This document shows, in pieces, positions 7,358 to 16,374 of a stretch of DNA of 64,000 nucleotides. The stretch is from positions 1-64,000 of the forward strand of contig NZ_BMXP01000009.1 of the NCBI RefSeq assembly GCF_014651815.1, written 5' to 3'. A model generated the notes under the pieces. It had not been told where the DNA came from and ran no database searches. It saw only the letters and a list, made by a program, of their open reading frames with translations. The DNA comes from Alteromonas halophila (lineage in GTDB: Bacteria > Pseudomonadota > Gammaproteobacteria > Enterobacterales > Alteromonadaceae). How positions within the stretch are numbered: the first letter of the stretch is position 1; the number at the start of each line of letters is the position of its first letter. The position numbers and the translations under genes were made by a program.

Positions 7358-9730
7358 TTAAAAGCTCACCGTGACACTGGCCCAGAAGTTTCTGGCCTTA
7401 TCTTTCACGTTATAGTCATCAGTAAAGGCAACTTCGCTGACCACACCACGCCCTGTCAGATATTCAAACTCACCATCGCCATTGAGGTCGTTATATTCTA
7501 CGGAATACGAGGTGAAGTCACGGTCAAGCAGGTTATTTACGCGTAAATTTACGACCACATGATCATTTAGCGTCCAGCGTGCTCCTAAATTCAGCAGGCT
7601 GTAGTTTTCGAAGTACAGTTCACGTTCAAAAACAGAGTCATAGCCGCGGTAGCGATCAGACCTGAACTCGCCCTGCAAATAAATATTCAGGTCGCTGGTG
7701 ACATCCCAGCCCAGATTTACGTTGGCCATATGCTCAGCTGTATTAGTTAGCGGTAAGCCTTCCTGTTCGCCGCTCTTTTGCTCACTGTCGGTCCAGGTGT
7801 AGTTAGCATACAGGGACCAGTCTGCAGTAATTGAATAACGCCCCGCCAGTTCGATCCCCTGCACATCAACACTGTCGATATTAATTTTCTGGCTGTAAGT
7901 ATCGTAACCAAGCTGATCGTACTCACCAAGGTTTACACAGGGGCGCTGTCCACCGGTCACCTCACAACTGAGCACAGTGTCACCGCGGGCAATTTTGTCG
8001 TCGAAGCGGGTGTTAAAGTAAGTAATATTGAAATTATGCTCACGGGTGCTCCAGTAGAGCGCAATCTCGGAGTTTACACTGGTTTCAGGCTGAAGATCAG
8101 GGTTCCCGGCAAACGGACTGGTGCCCTGCCCGCCAAACCCGGTTACACCATCGTAGAGATCGGTGGTCTGAGGCGTTTTGTATCCGGTACTGACACCTCC
8201 CTTCACTGTCCAGTAGTCGTTTAAATTATAAACGGCATAGACACGCGGCGAGGTCTGGCTGCCAAATACATCATGGTCATCGTAGCGCACACCTGCAGTC
8301 AACGTCAGCGCGTCCGTCATCATCCAGTTATCCTCAGCAAACACCGAGTACATCTTTTGTTCCTGAATGGCACCGGCATTACCCGATTCCAATCCAAACA
8401 CACCGTCCTGCAGCTCTCCGTCTATCACCTGACCACCTAGTACCAGATTATGGTCGCCAGCAACATCGCTGACAGGAATATCAAAGCGCAGATCGAAGGT
8501 GTACTGACTGCTGTCCAGCGGCCGTGCCGGACGCGGCAGAAAGGTCTGGGCTGCAATGTCGCGACGCTCTTCTTCCGGCAAATCTGCATATTCACCCACC
8601 CCATCATACATTTGCTGGAGTAACAGCCTTTCATCAACACTTAACGGCAGCGTTCGTCCGTTATTCTGGGTGTCGACATAAGACAGCGCTGCCATCAAAG
8701 TGCCGAGCTCAAACTCACCATCGTAGGCCAGAGACCACCACTGCCGATCAAACTCCTGATCTGACGCATAGCCGGCACGAGGATTAACCTGACCACCACG
8801 ATCCTGCCACAGGCTTTCAATACTATCGCGTGTTCCCAACGGATAAATAATTTCATCCGTTTCAATGTTGTATTCCGGCGTATTGTCGTATTCCTGGTGG
8901 GAGTTGTCATAATCGAATGAAACTTCATGGCCTTTTGCCGGTGTGTAGTCAAGACTAAAGCCAAAATGCTCATTGGTGTTATCTACGGTACGACCACCGC
9001 TGCCAAACCCCAGTGAACGAACATGCACCGTGCCATTGGGATCAACTGCAGGTGCAAATTGCGGCGACGATGCCTGTTGCTCGTACATGCTGCCACGCAC
9101 TCCCAGGCTCAGCGTATCCGCGATCAGCGGCCCGTTCACGGCAAAATCGGTGGTAATATCGTTGCCAAAATCGTCGCTGGTTTGCAGGCTGCGGCCAAAA
9201 GTGACTGAACCTGTCCACTCCTCGCTGTGCTTTTTCGTGATCACATTGATCACGCCGCCCAGCGCATCCGCGCCATAAAGCGTTGAGGCCGGACCACGGA
9301 TAACCTCTATCCGCTCAATGGTTTCAAGTGGCGGAATATGGTTAAAGGCATTGCCACCAAAGTTGTTGGGGTAAATATCGCCGTGGTTGTTCTGCCTGCG
9401 TCCGTCAATCAGAATCAGCGTATACTCACCGGTTAACCCCCGCATACTTACACTGCCCTGACCGGTTTTATCCCGGGTAGAGCCAATATCGATGCCTTCC
9501 TGATATTTGACTGCATCCAGCAGCGACGTAAACGAACGGGTTTTAATGTCGTCGGCGGTAATCACCGAGATACTGGCAGGCGCCTGAGTCAGCTTTTGCT
9601 CAAAGCCTGTTGCTGTTACTACCAGATGCTCTATTTCACTGTCATCCGGCATGGGTACTGCCATCGCCGTTGACGACAAACCAAATTGAACAGCCAGTGC
9701 CAGGCTGCTAAGTGCGACGCGTGCTTTCAT
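7358..9730 (-). CDS. TonB-dependent outer-membrane receptor (CirA/FepA-like)
   Basis: The 790-residue receptor starts at ATG 9730, with AGGA five bases upstream; the frame extends further but without a signal peptide. A signal peptide ends at 'TAMAVP'. A TonB-box-like segment (EHLVVTATG) follows, then the plug domain with 'SMRGLTGEYTLILIDGRR' and 'IERIEVIRGPASTLYGADALGG'. The rest is a 22-strand barrel ending in the aromatic terminus 'WASVTVSF'. The substrate class is most likely ferric catecholate-type siderophore, by resemblance to CirA/FepA, but cannot be fixed. It heads a five-gene iron-reduction operon with a Fur-like operator upstream. Confidence 0.92.
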   Translation of the reverse strand: MKARVALSSLALAVQFGLSSTAMAVPMPDDSEIEHLVVTATGFEQKLTQAPASISVITADDIKTRSFTSLLDAVKYQEGIDIGSTRDKTGQGSVSMRGLTGEYTLILIDGRRQNNHGDIYPNNFGGNAFNHIPPLETIERIEVIRGPASTLYGADALGGVINVITKKHSEEWTGSVTFGRSLQTSDDFGNDITTDFAVNGPLIADTLSLGVRGSMYEQQASSPQFAPAVDPNGTVHVRSLGFGSGGRTVDNTNEHFGFSLDYTPAKGHEVSFDYDNSHQEYDNTPEYNIETDEIIYPLGTRDSIESLWQDRGGQVNPRAGYASDQEFDRQWWSLAYDGEFELGTLMAALSYVDTQNNGRTLPLSVDERLLLQQMYDGVGEYADLPEEERRDIAAQTFLPRPARPLDSSQYTFDLRFDIPVSDVAGDHNLVLGGQVIDGELQDGVFGLESGNAGAIQEQKMYSVFAEDNWMMTDALTLTAGVRYDDHDVFGSQTSPRVYAVYNLNDYWTVKGGVSTGYKTPQTTDLYDGVTGFGGQGTSPFAGNPDLQPETSVNSEIALYWSTREHNFNITYFNTRFDDKIARGDTVLSCEVTGGQRPCVNLGEYDQLGYDTYSQKINIDSVDVQGIELAGRYSITADWSLYANYTWTDSEQKSGEQEGLPLTNTAEHMANVNLGWDVTSDLNIYLQGEFRSDRYRGYDSVFERELYFENYSLLNLGARWTLNDHVVVNLRVNNLLDRDFTSYSVEYNDLNGDGEFEYLTGRGVVSEVAFTDDYNVKDKARNFWASVTVSF

Positions 9731-9820
9731 GAGTGTCCTTTGAGTCTGTTTGTCATTATTTTCACGGGTCATCCCGTGTTGAGGATAGGTATACTAGCCA
9801 GACGCACACAAATGTCAACA

Positions 9821-9843
9821 CAAATGATAATAATTACTATTTG
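9821..9843. promoter_or_regulatory. Probable Fur box controlling the TonB receptor operon
   Basis: The near-palindrome CAAATGATAATAATTACTAT at 9821-9840, continuing TTG, is self-complementary at about 18 of 23 positions. It contains GATAAT-type hexamers as in the Fur consensus. It lies about 90 bases upstream of the receptor ATG on the opposite strand and about 120 bases upstream of the divergent YihY-like gene. Iron repression of the 9730-4028 operon is inferred. Confidence 0.65.
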
Positions 9844-9960
9844 CATAATATTTTAAAAGACTTTTCATCTTTCCACGTACTTTTGCCGTTGATTAAAACG
9901 TTTTGCATACAATGACGTAGAAAGGTAAACCGGATAGCCATAAAAACGGGTGTGGTGTGC

Positions 9961-10923
9961 ATGACTGACAACAAGGGACGGGACGCAAAAAGCGTCACGC
10001 AAATGCCATTATCAGGGTGGTGGGCAATCACTAAACGCACTTACGCCAACCTCAATACGCACAACCTGCAACTGGTCTCGGCAGGCGTGGCGTTTTATTT
10101 CCTGCTGGCTGTGTTCCCGCTACTCACGGCCGTCATCTCGTTGTATGGCTTACTGGTCTCCTTCGACGATTTGCAAAGCCATATGAGCTACCTGATTAAT
10201 GTGGTGCCTGCTGACAGCCGGTATATTCTTGAAGAACAGCTTCAGGGGCTTATTTCAAAGTCAGACAAGACGCTGGGCTGGGGATTTGCACTGAGTGTTT
10301 TAGTCGCACTGTGGAGTAGCAGTAAAGGGGCCAATGCACTGATCACGGCCTGCAATATAACCTATCATGAATCGACCAAACGGCGCTTTATGTTCGCCAT
10401 CATTGCCAGAATGATGCTGACGCTGGCGATTATCGGCATGATTATTCTGGCGTTGCTGATTATTACTGTGATGCCGCAATTGCTCAATTACCTGCTGGGC
10501 AAAGGCCTGGGTAAGCTGGCTGTTGGAGGTGTTACCTGGCTGGTTTTGGTGATCTTATTCAATGTTGGGCTGTCGTCGCTTTACCGTTACGGGCCGCACC
10601 GGACGCGTGCGAAATGGCGCTGGGTAACGCCCGGAGCCCTGTTTGCTACGATATTGTGGGTGGCCTTTTCCTATGCCTTTTCCTATTACTTACAAACCTT
10701 TGCTACCTTTAATAAAACGTATGGTTCAGTGGTTGGCATTGTCATTCTACTTATCTGGTTTTATACCAGTGCCCTGATTATTCTGATGGGGGCCGAACTG
10801 AACTCCTCACTGGAGCTGCAGACGGAAAAAGACAGCACCCACGGCAAAGACAAACCACTGGGAGAACGCGGGGCGTTTGTGGCCGACCATACGCCGGACA
10901 ACCGTCCCCCCTACTCCCGGTAG
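9961..10923 (+). CDS. YihY/BrkB-family inner membrane protein
   Basis: The 320-residue protein has six predicted membrane helices. The family signatures are visible: 'AGVAFYFLLAVFPLLTAVISLYG' near the N-terminus, 'LWSSSKGANALITACNITY' in the middle, and 'GSVVGIVILLIWFYTSALIILMGAELN' near the end. YihY proteins were once called RNase BN by mistake; their real role is unknown, with possible transport functions. The C-terminal tail is hydrophilic. The start is ATG 9961; GTG 9952 in the same frame is possible, and neither has a clear ribosome site. It is divergent from the TonB receptor gene. Confidence 0.88.
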   Translation: MTDNKGRDAKSVTQMPLSGWWAITKRTYANLNTHNLQLVSAGVAFYFLLAVFPLLTAVISLYGLLVSFDDLQSHMSYLINVVPADSRYILEEQLQGLISKSDKTLGWGFALSVLVALWSSSKGANALITACNITYHESTKRRFMFAIIARMMLTLAIIGMIILALLIITVMPQLLNYLLGKGLGKLAVGGVTWLVLVILFNVGLSSLYRYGPHRTRAKWRWVTPGALFATILWVAFSYAFSYYLQTFATFNKTYGSVVGIVILLIWFYTSALIILMGAELNSSLELQTEKDSTHGKDKPLGERGAFVADHTPDNRPPYSR

Positions 10924-10996
10924 CAAAGAGTCAGCGAACGATCACCCTGGTGGTACTGTCTAAGCTTATTACCACAGGCGAAAGTGGAGGAATGTT

Positions 10997-11170
10997 ATGA
11001 CTAAAACGTTTAATGAACGCGAATGGGATAAGCGTAAGCCCATTTCCCATGAAGACGCGGAATCCAGCAGCCCCGATGAATCGGTGGCGGGTGAGGAGGA
11101 TCCGGGTTCTGCACTGGAAGATATTGTGCGGGAACGCCAGGAGCACGAACGCTGGAAAAAAGATAAATAG
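10997..11170 (+). CDS. Small highly charged protein of unknown function (57 aa)
   Basis: A 57-codon frame starts at ATG 10997, with a very strong ribosome site (GGAGG) eight bases upstream, and ends at TAG 11168-11170. The product is hydrophilic and acidic in the middle (EDAESSSPDESVAGEED), with a helical charged tail (IVRERQEHERWKKDK). It has no signal or membrane segment. It follows the YihY-like gene by 73 bases on the same strand and is followed immediately by a hairpin. I recognise no family. The ribosome site and the downstream hairpin make it a convincing short gene. Confidence 0.6.
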   Translation: MTKTFNEREWDKRKPISHEDAESSSPDESVAGEEDPGSALEDIVRERQEHERWKKDK

Positions 11171-11195
11171 CGCTCAGGCATCAATGACCTGAGCG
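11171..11195. terminator. Hairpin between the 57-aa gene and tyrS, probable bidirectional terminator
   Basis: CGCTCAGG (11171-11178) pairs perfectly with CCTGAGCG (11188-11195) across a nine-base loop. On the minus strand the stem is followed by CTATTTATCTTTTTT, a T-rich tract suited to ending tyrS transcription. In the plus direction the tract is poor. Confidence 0.6.
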
Positions 11196-11218
11196 CGACA
11201 ATCAGGGCGACAGACTGA

Positions 11219-12418
11219 TTAGCGTAATGTCACCCGGGCAAATTTACGTTTGCCTACCTGATACACGTTCTCACTGGCTTCAGTGAGTGTCAGGCGGGTG
11301 TCGGTGACTTTTTCACCGTCAATTTTAACTGCGCCCTGCTTTATCATACGCATAGCATCAGAGGTGGAACCAACCAGACCTGCCTGTTTGAGCAGGTTCC
11401 CAATAGCAATGCCCTCTTCCCCCAGATCAATGCTGTGCTCTGGCATCTCATCCGGAATCGCATTTTTCTGGAAACGCTGCACAAAGTCCTGATAGGCCTG
11501 CTCTGCCGCCTCATCACTGTGAAAACGTGCGATAAGCTCTCTGGCCAGAATGATTTTAATATCGCGCGGATTTTCGCCATCGGCCATACGCTGTTTAAGG
11601 GCAGCAATCTCTTCCAGCGGCTTAAAGCTTAACAGCTCGTAGTAGCGCCACATCAGCTCATCGGAAATCGACATGATCTTGCCGAACATCTCGTTGGGCG
11701 TATCGGTAATGCCAATATAATTGTTCAGTGACTTGGACATCTTCTGCACGCCATCCAGCCCTTCCAGCAGCGGCATCATCACGATGGTTTGCTGCGCCTG
11801 GCCATTCTCTTTTTGCAGCTCGCGGCCCATCAGCAGATTAAAGCGCTGATCGGTGCCTCCCAGCTCTACATCGGCATGCAGGGCCACAGAGTCCCAGCCC
11901 TGCACCAGCGGGTATAAAAATTCATGAATGGCAATAGGCTGATTGCTGTTGTAGCGCTTTTTAAAGTCATCCCGCTCCAGCATACGCGCGACCGTCTGAC
12001 TGGCCGCCAGTTTAATCATGCCATCGGCGCCCAGTTTATCCATCCATTCCGAGTTAAAGCGGATTTCGGTAAGCTCGGGATCCAGAATTTTAAAGACCTG
12101 CTCCTGATACGTTTTTGCGTTTTCTAATACCTGATCTTTACTCAATGGCTTGCGTGTGACATTTTTCCCGGTAGGATCGCCAATCAGGCCAGTAAAGTCA
12201 CCAATAAGAAAAACAACCTTGTGACCGTGTTGCTGAAACGCTCTAAGCTTGTTTATTAGCACAGTGTGGCCAAGATGAAGGTCTGGCGCGGTTGGGTCAA
12301 AGCCTGCTTTAACGGTGAGTGTTTTGCCCGATTTAAGTTTTTCAATCAGGTCGTCTTCAGGGAGGATCTCGTCCGTACCGCGTTTAATTTCCGCGAATGC
12401 TGTCTGCCAGTCTTTCAT
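11219..12418 (-). CDS. tyrS: Tyrosyl-tRNA synthetase
   Basis: The 399-residue class I synthetase charges tRNA-Tyr. The HIGH-type motif is HLGH in '[14 protein letters not shown]' (about residues 47-60), and the KMSKS loop is intact in '[15 protein letters not shown]' (about 228-242). The C-terminal S4-like RNA-binding domain is seen in '[19 protein letters not shown]'. The length and the '[15 protein letters not shown]' insert are those of the TyrZ-like group common in marine Gammaproteobacteria. It is transcribed alone and divergently from the murein endopeptidase gene. Confidence 0.96.
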   Translation of the reverse strand: MKDWQTAFAEIKRGTDEILPEDDLIEKLKSGKTLTVKAGFDPTAPDLHLGHTVLINKLRAFQQHGHKVVFLIGDFTGLIGDPTGKNVTRKPLSKDQVLENAKTYQEQVFKILDPELTEIRFNSEWMDKLGADGMIKLAASQTVARMLERDDFKKRYNSNQPIAIHEFLYPLVQGWDSVALHADVELGGTDQRFNLLMGRELQKENGQAQQTIVMMPLLEGLDGVQKMSKSLNNYIGITDTPNEMFGKIMSISDELMWRYYELLSFKPLEEIAALKQRMADGENPRDIKIILARELIARFHSDEAAEQAYQDFVQRFQKNAIPDEMPEHSIDLGEEGIAIGNLLKQAGLVGSTSDAMRMIKQGAVKIDGEKVTDTRLTLTEASENVYQVGKRKFARVTLR

Positions 12419-12629
12419 CGGTTAGCTTTACACTCTGTTGGTTGGTCCAAAAATAAGACGGGTATTTTACGCATCCCGAGGAACCAATGAAAGCGTCGCG
12501 CGTCAAAAAGCGTTGCCTGTTCACACTGCGCGTTAATAAAATGCGGCAACTGCGACAAAAAGACGTGCAATTTATGCACAATACGCACGTGAAAACGATG
12601 TGAAATTGAACAACTTAAAGTAGAAAGTC

Positions 12630-13988
12630 GTGGCCGAACACGATATTCTCAGGTTGGGTAGTATTATGAGAATGCAAATCGATATGCTGGTAGCCACTAT
12701 TAAACGGTTGCCCAGACCACACAAAGCGGGACTCGCCGCAGCCGCGCTGCTGCTTGGTGGTCTTGTTTTTTATCCCTCAGATCCAGTGGAAGCAAGCCGT
12801 CATAGCGAAGCGACCACCCTGGATGCAGGCGTGCGTTACCCCTTGTCTATTTCTGTGAGTGGCGCAGGCGATGCGTTTCTTGATGAAGACGAAACGCCCT
12901 GGCAAACCTACCGCGTACGAAGCGGCGATACTCTGGCTAAAATTTTTAAGCGTGCAGGTTTCTCTGCCCGTGATGTGTACGATGTGACACAGTCTGGTGA
13001 ACTTGCCAAAACGCTGGTCACGCTGCTGCCCGGGGATGAGTTATCCTTTAAAACCGACGCCGAAGGGCTGTTTGGCGGTCTGCGTTATAAACTGTCCTCA
13101 ACAGAAACTCTTTACGTCAAACCGGTGACACAAGACAACGGCACCAGCCTGGTTGCAGAACTTGAGACGCGCCAGGTAGATATTCGGTACAACTTTGCCC
13201 AGGGCGAAATTGATTCCAGTTTCTGGAATGCCGCGGTTGAAGCCGGCATGACCAGCAATCAAATCATGAGTCTGGCCGGTATCTTTGGCTGGGACATCGA
13301 CTTTGCCATGGAACTGCGTCAGGGGGACGCGTTCAATGTCATTTACGAAGAACAGTATATTGATGGCGAATTTGTCGGCTTTGGCGATATCGTCGCAGCT
13401 GAATTTGTAAATCGTGGAGAGACCTTCCGGGCGATCCTGCATGATGATGGCCGCTATTACACGCCAGAAGGCCGCAGCATGCGCAAAAGCTTTCTGCGAG
13501 CGCCGGTTAATTTTAAATACGTCAGCTCAAACTTTTCCAAGTCACGCTTTCACCCGGTTCAGAAGCGCTGGAAAGCCCACCGAGGCACCGACTACGCCGC
13601 TGCGCGCGGTACACCTGTCATGGCTGCCGGTGATGGTCGGGTAATTAAATCCTCGTACGATAAGTACAACGGCCATCATGTATTTATTAAACACGGCGAG
13701 CGCTACACCACCAAGTATCTGCATTTTTCCAAGCGTGCGGTGAAAGTGGGGGATACCGTAAAACAGGGCCAGACTATTGGCTATCTGGGCAGTACCGGCC
13801 TTGCCAGTGGTCCGCACGTACACTATGAATTTCTGGTCGACGGTGTCCACCGCAATCCGCGTACCGTAGAACTGCCGAAGGCGCGTCCTATCGATGAGTC
13901 TCAGCGTGACGCATTTATGCAGATCGCAAAGGTGCGCAATGCGCAGCTCGATAACACCAAGCGGATCATGCTGGCGCTGCAGAAGTAA
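12630..13988 (+). CDS. M23 murein DD-endopeptidase with OapA/LysM-like domain (MepM/YebA type)
   Basis: The 452-residue cell-wall hydrolase has a short cytoplasmic tail and a membrane helix (AGLAAAALLLGGLVFYP). A LysM/OapA-like segment follows (WQTYRVRSGDTLAKIFKRAG). The C-terminal lysostaphin-type M23 peptidase has zinc ligands in 'HRGTDYAAARGTPV' and 'SGPHVHYEF'. Such enzymes cut D-Ala-meso-DAP crosslinks during sidewall growth. The start is uncertain: GTG 12630 gives 452 residues, ATG 12666 gives 440, and neither has a strong ribosome site. The stop codon is one base from the anmK start, so the two genes, both acting on peptidoglycan, are coupled. Confidence 0.9.
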   Translation: MAEHDILRLGSIMRMQIDMLVATIKRLPRPHKAGLAAAALLLGGLVFYPSDPVEASRHSEATTLDAGVRYPLSISVSGAGDAFLDEDETPWQTYRVRSGDTLAKIFKRAGFSARDVYDVTQSGELAKTLVTLLPGDELSFKTDAEGLFGGLRYKLSSTETLYVKPVTQDNGTSLVAELETRQVDIRYNFAQGEIDSSFWNAAVEAGMTSNQIMSLAGIFGWDIDFAMELRQGDAFNVIYEEQYIDGEFVGFGDIVAAEFVNRGETFRAILHDDGRYYTPEGRSMRKSFLRAPVNFKYVSSNFSKSRFHPVQKRWKAHRGTDYAAARGTPVMAAGDGRVIKSSYDKYNGHHVFIKHGERYTTKYLHFSKRAVKVGDTVKQGQTIGYLGSTGLASGPHVHYEFLVDGVHRNPRTVELPKARPIDESQRDAFMQIAKVRNAQLDNTKRIMLALQK

Positions 13989-13989
13989 T

Positions 13990-15123
13990 ATGGCGCTTTA
14001 CATTGGTGTCATGTCAGGGACCAGTATGGACGGCGTGGACGCGGTGCTGTGTGATATTACGCCGGAGGGCTGCCGCAGTATTGCGCAGTCCTCCCGCCCC
14101 TACCCGGCGACGCTGAATGCTACGCTTCGCTATCTGGCCCGCACACCGACCGCCGACATAAGCACCATGGCCAGGGCCAACCGCGAGGTGGCCGGTGTCT
14201 TTGCCGACACTGTGAATGATCTTTTGCAGTCGCAGAATCTCCAGGCCGATGCCATTACCGCCATCGGCTCACATGGCCAGACCATATTACACGCACCGGA
14301 TGCTACCCCGCCCTTTACCCTGCAAATTGGCGATATGGCCACGCTGGCTGTGAATACCGGCATTGATGTAATTGGCGATTTTAGATCTAAAGACGTGGCA
14401 CTCGGCGGACAGGGTGCCCCGCTTGCACCGGCCTTTCACGCGTTTCAGTTTGCTGATCCTGCGCGCACGCGCATCGTGCTCAATATAGGCGGTATTGCCA
14501 ATGTGTCGGTGTTGCCCGCTGGTGATGAGAAAACCGTCACCGGCTTTGATACCGGGCCCGGTAATACCCTGTTGGATGCCTGGTGCCTTAAGCACCTATG
14601 CCAGCCCTATGATGAAAACGGGAACTGGGCGGCCACCGGCAAACCAGACACCGACTTGCTTACCGTCATGCTTGCTGATCCGTACTTTAGCAGGCCTTCT
14701 CCAAAGAGCGCCGGGCCGGAATACTTCAACCTGACCTGGCTTGAAGAGAAATGTGCCGCGCTTGGCGGCGATAAAACCATACTCCCTCATGATATGCAGG
14801 CCACCCTGCTGAGCCTGACCGCGCAAAGTATCGCTCAGGCTATAAAGGCACTTTCTCACTCTGCCGACTCAACAACACAACTGATTATTTGTGGCGGGGG
14901 GGCGTTTAACACACGCCTGGTTACCGCCATTACCGACGCTTTGTCGGCAACGGCTGTTGAAGTACAAACCAGTCAGCATCTGGGGCTGCACCCACAGTGG
15001 GTGGAAGGCGCTGCCTTTGCGTGGCTGGCCTGGGCCTACCAGCATAACGTATTGGGCAACCTGCCCGCCGTCACCGGCGCATCACGGCCAGCGGTGCTCG
15101 GCACCTGCTGTAAAGCCAGGTAA
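13990..15123 (+). CDS. anmK: Anhydro-N-acetylmuramic acid kinase
   Basis: This 377-residue sugar kinase opens with the family signature IGVMSGTSMDGVDAV. It also has 'GSHGQTILHAP', 'GDFRSKDVALGGQGAPLAPAFH' and 'NIGGIANVSVLP', the phosphate and sugar-binding elements of AnmK. It cleaves and phosphorylates 1,6-anhydro-MurNAc to MurNAc-6-phosphate in cytoplasmic murein recycling. The longer frame from 13894 lies inside the endopeptidase gene. ATG 13990 begins right after that gene's stop. The tight arrangement with a murein hydrolase is common in Gammaproteobacteria and fits their joint role. Confidence 0.95.
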   Translation: MALYIGVMSGTSMDGVDAVLCDITPEGCRSIAQSSRPYPATLNATLRYLARTPTADISTMARANREVAGVFADTVNDLLQSQNLQADAITAIGSHGQTILHAPDATPPFTLQIGDMATLAVNTGIDVIGDFRSKDVALGGQGAPLAPAFHAFQFADPARTRIVLNIGGIANVSVLPAGDEKTVTGFDTGPGNTLLDAWCLKHLCQPYDENGNWAATGKPDTDLLTVMLADPYFSRPSPKSAGPEYFNLTWLEEKCAALGGDKTILPHDMQATLLSLTAQSIAQAIKALSHSADSTTQLIICGGGAFNTRLVTAITDALSATAVEVQTSQHLGLHPQWVEGAAFAWLAWAYQHNVLGNLPAVTGASRPAVLGTCCKAR

Positions 15124-15247
15124 AGAAGCTGCATCAGGCTCGACTGTCTCTTTTGTTTCTGCACAGCAGCGCTGACGGGATTCGCGTTTTCTTCACAATA
15201 TCAGTACAGTACCAGCATCTTAATCAAAACAATGGATGTTAATAATT

Positions 15248-16237
15248 ATGGCATTAGCCTTCTTGCCCCGTTGCAGCGTTGCGGCCCTTGTCAGCCTGCT
15301 TCTTATAACGGCCTGTGCATCATCACCAGAGCCAGCGAACAAACCCTCTACCCTGCATATGGCCCGCTATGGCCACGCCGCTGTGGCAGACGATGAACAT
15401 ATTTATGTTTTCGGTGGTGGCGGAGAACGCGGGTTTCTGTCCAGTGTGGAGATGATTGACCCCGACACACGGGAAGTCACATTGCTTTCAACGAAAATTC
15501 TTCCGCGACGCTATTTAACCGCTGTGTGGGACGGTGAAGAGTCTGTTTTCCTGCTGGGTGGCCATATGGTGGTGGATGATGAACTTCGATATGTCGCCAC
15601 GGTTGAAGTGTTTAACACCACCACCCATGAGATCACCTCGACTACGCCAATGCGGGTCCCACGAAGCTTTAATTCCGCCGCTAAAATAGGGGATAAGCTT
15701 ATCGTTGCGGGCGGTACCACCACCGTGCCTAAACGCCAGGGTGAAGGCCTTACATTACTGGCTACGCCCTTTACCACCGCCTTTGACCTGCAAAACAAAA
15801 CATGGTCACGCCTGGCTAATTTACGTGTCCCAAGAAACACTAAAGTTGTCGCTGTCAACGAGACAATCTGTGCCATGGGGGGGTACAACGGCTTTGAGCA
15901 ATTTGCCACCATAGAATGCTATGACGCTCCCAGCGACACCTGGCGATCATTGCCCGATGCTCCTGCTCCCTTCAGTGCACATTCACTTATCGCCTATCAG
16001 GAGGATGTCTACGTGTTTGGTGATTACAACGACATGGACCGGGTCATGAAGGTGAATATGAAGACCAACACCTGGTCGTACCCGACAAGTGATTATCAGG
16101 CCAGCCGCCATAATGTTGCGGTGGTGTTCGGGGACGAGGTATTTGTGATTGGGGGAAATACGGGAACTCAGGGGGCAGTACTAGACACGATCCAGGTCTT
16201 TACGCTGCCGCTTGCACCTCAGGCCGCCAGGCAATAG
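15248..16237 (+). CDS. Kelch-repeat lipoprotein
   Basis: The 329-residue protein has a lipoprotein signal peptide ending LLLITAC, with the Cys as lipidation site. Kelch blades follow at roughly 45-residue intervals, each with a hydrophobic strand and Gly-Gly or variant: 'IYVFGGGG', 'VFLLGGHM', 'LIVAGGTT', 'ICAMGGYNG', 'VYVFGDYND' and 'VFVIGGNTG'. It should fold as a six-bladed beta-propeller anchored to a membrane. The function is unknown; related bacterial proteins include N-acetylneuraminate epimerases, but there is no sialic acid context here. An in-frame ATG at 15236 adds four residues. Confidence 0.8.
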   Translation: MALAFLPRCSVAALVSLLLITACASSPEPANKPSTLHMARYGHAAVADDEHIYVFGGGGERGFLSSVEMIDPDTREVTLLSTKILPRRYLTAVWDGEESVFLLGGHMVVDDELRYVATVEVFNTTTHEITSTTPMRVPRSFNSAAKIGDKLIVAGGTTTVPKRQGEGLTLLATPFTTAFDLQNKTWSRLANLRVPRNTKVVAVNETICAMGGYNGFEQFATIECYDAPSDTWRSLPDAPAPFSAHSLIAYQEDVYVFGDYNDMDRVMKVNMKTNTWSYPTSDYQASRHNVAVVFGDEVFVIGGNTGTQGAVLDTIQVFTLPLAPQAARQ

Positions 16238-16247
16238 CGCCGTCTCT

Positions 16248-16272
16248 ATACCAATCCGGGAAGATTTGGTAT
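16248..16272. repeat. Short palindrome of the TATACCAA...TTGGTATT type
   Basis: ATACCAA (16248-16254) and TTGGTAT (16266-16272) form a perfect 7-bp stem around an 11-base loop, just after the kelch gene stop. Similar short palindromes are common in intergenic DNA of Alteromonadales. It may aid termination but has no T-tract. Confidence 0.4.
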
Positions 16273-16374
16273 TACCTATCGACCTGATGAATACTTGCTT
16301 ATTCAGAAATCAAACGGCAGGCCGATGACGACTTGGTTACACTTTAGGCATTGACCACACGCCGGAGAGACGCC

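Noticed and set aside
12487..12603. Plus-strand 38-codon frame (starts MKASRVKKRC) with a GAGGA-like site
   Set aside because: It lies in the divergent promoter gap of tyrS and the endopeptidase gene; spacing of the site is tight and no conservation can be tested.
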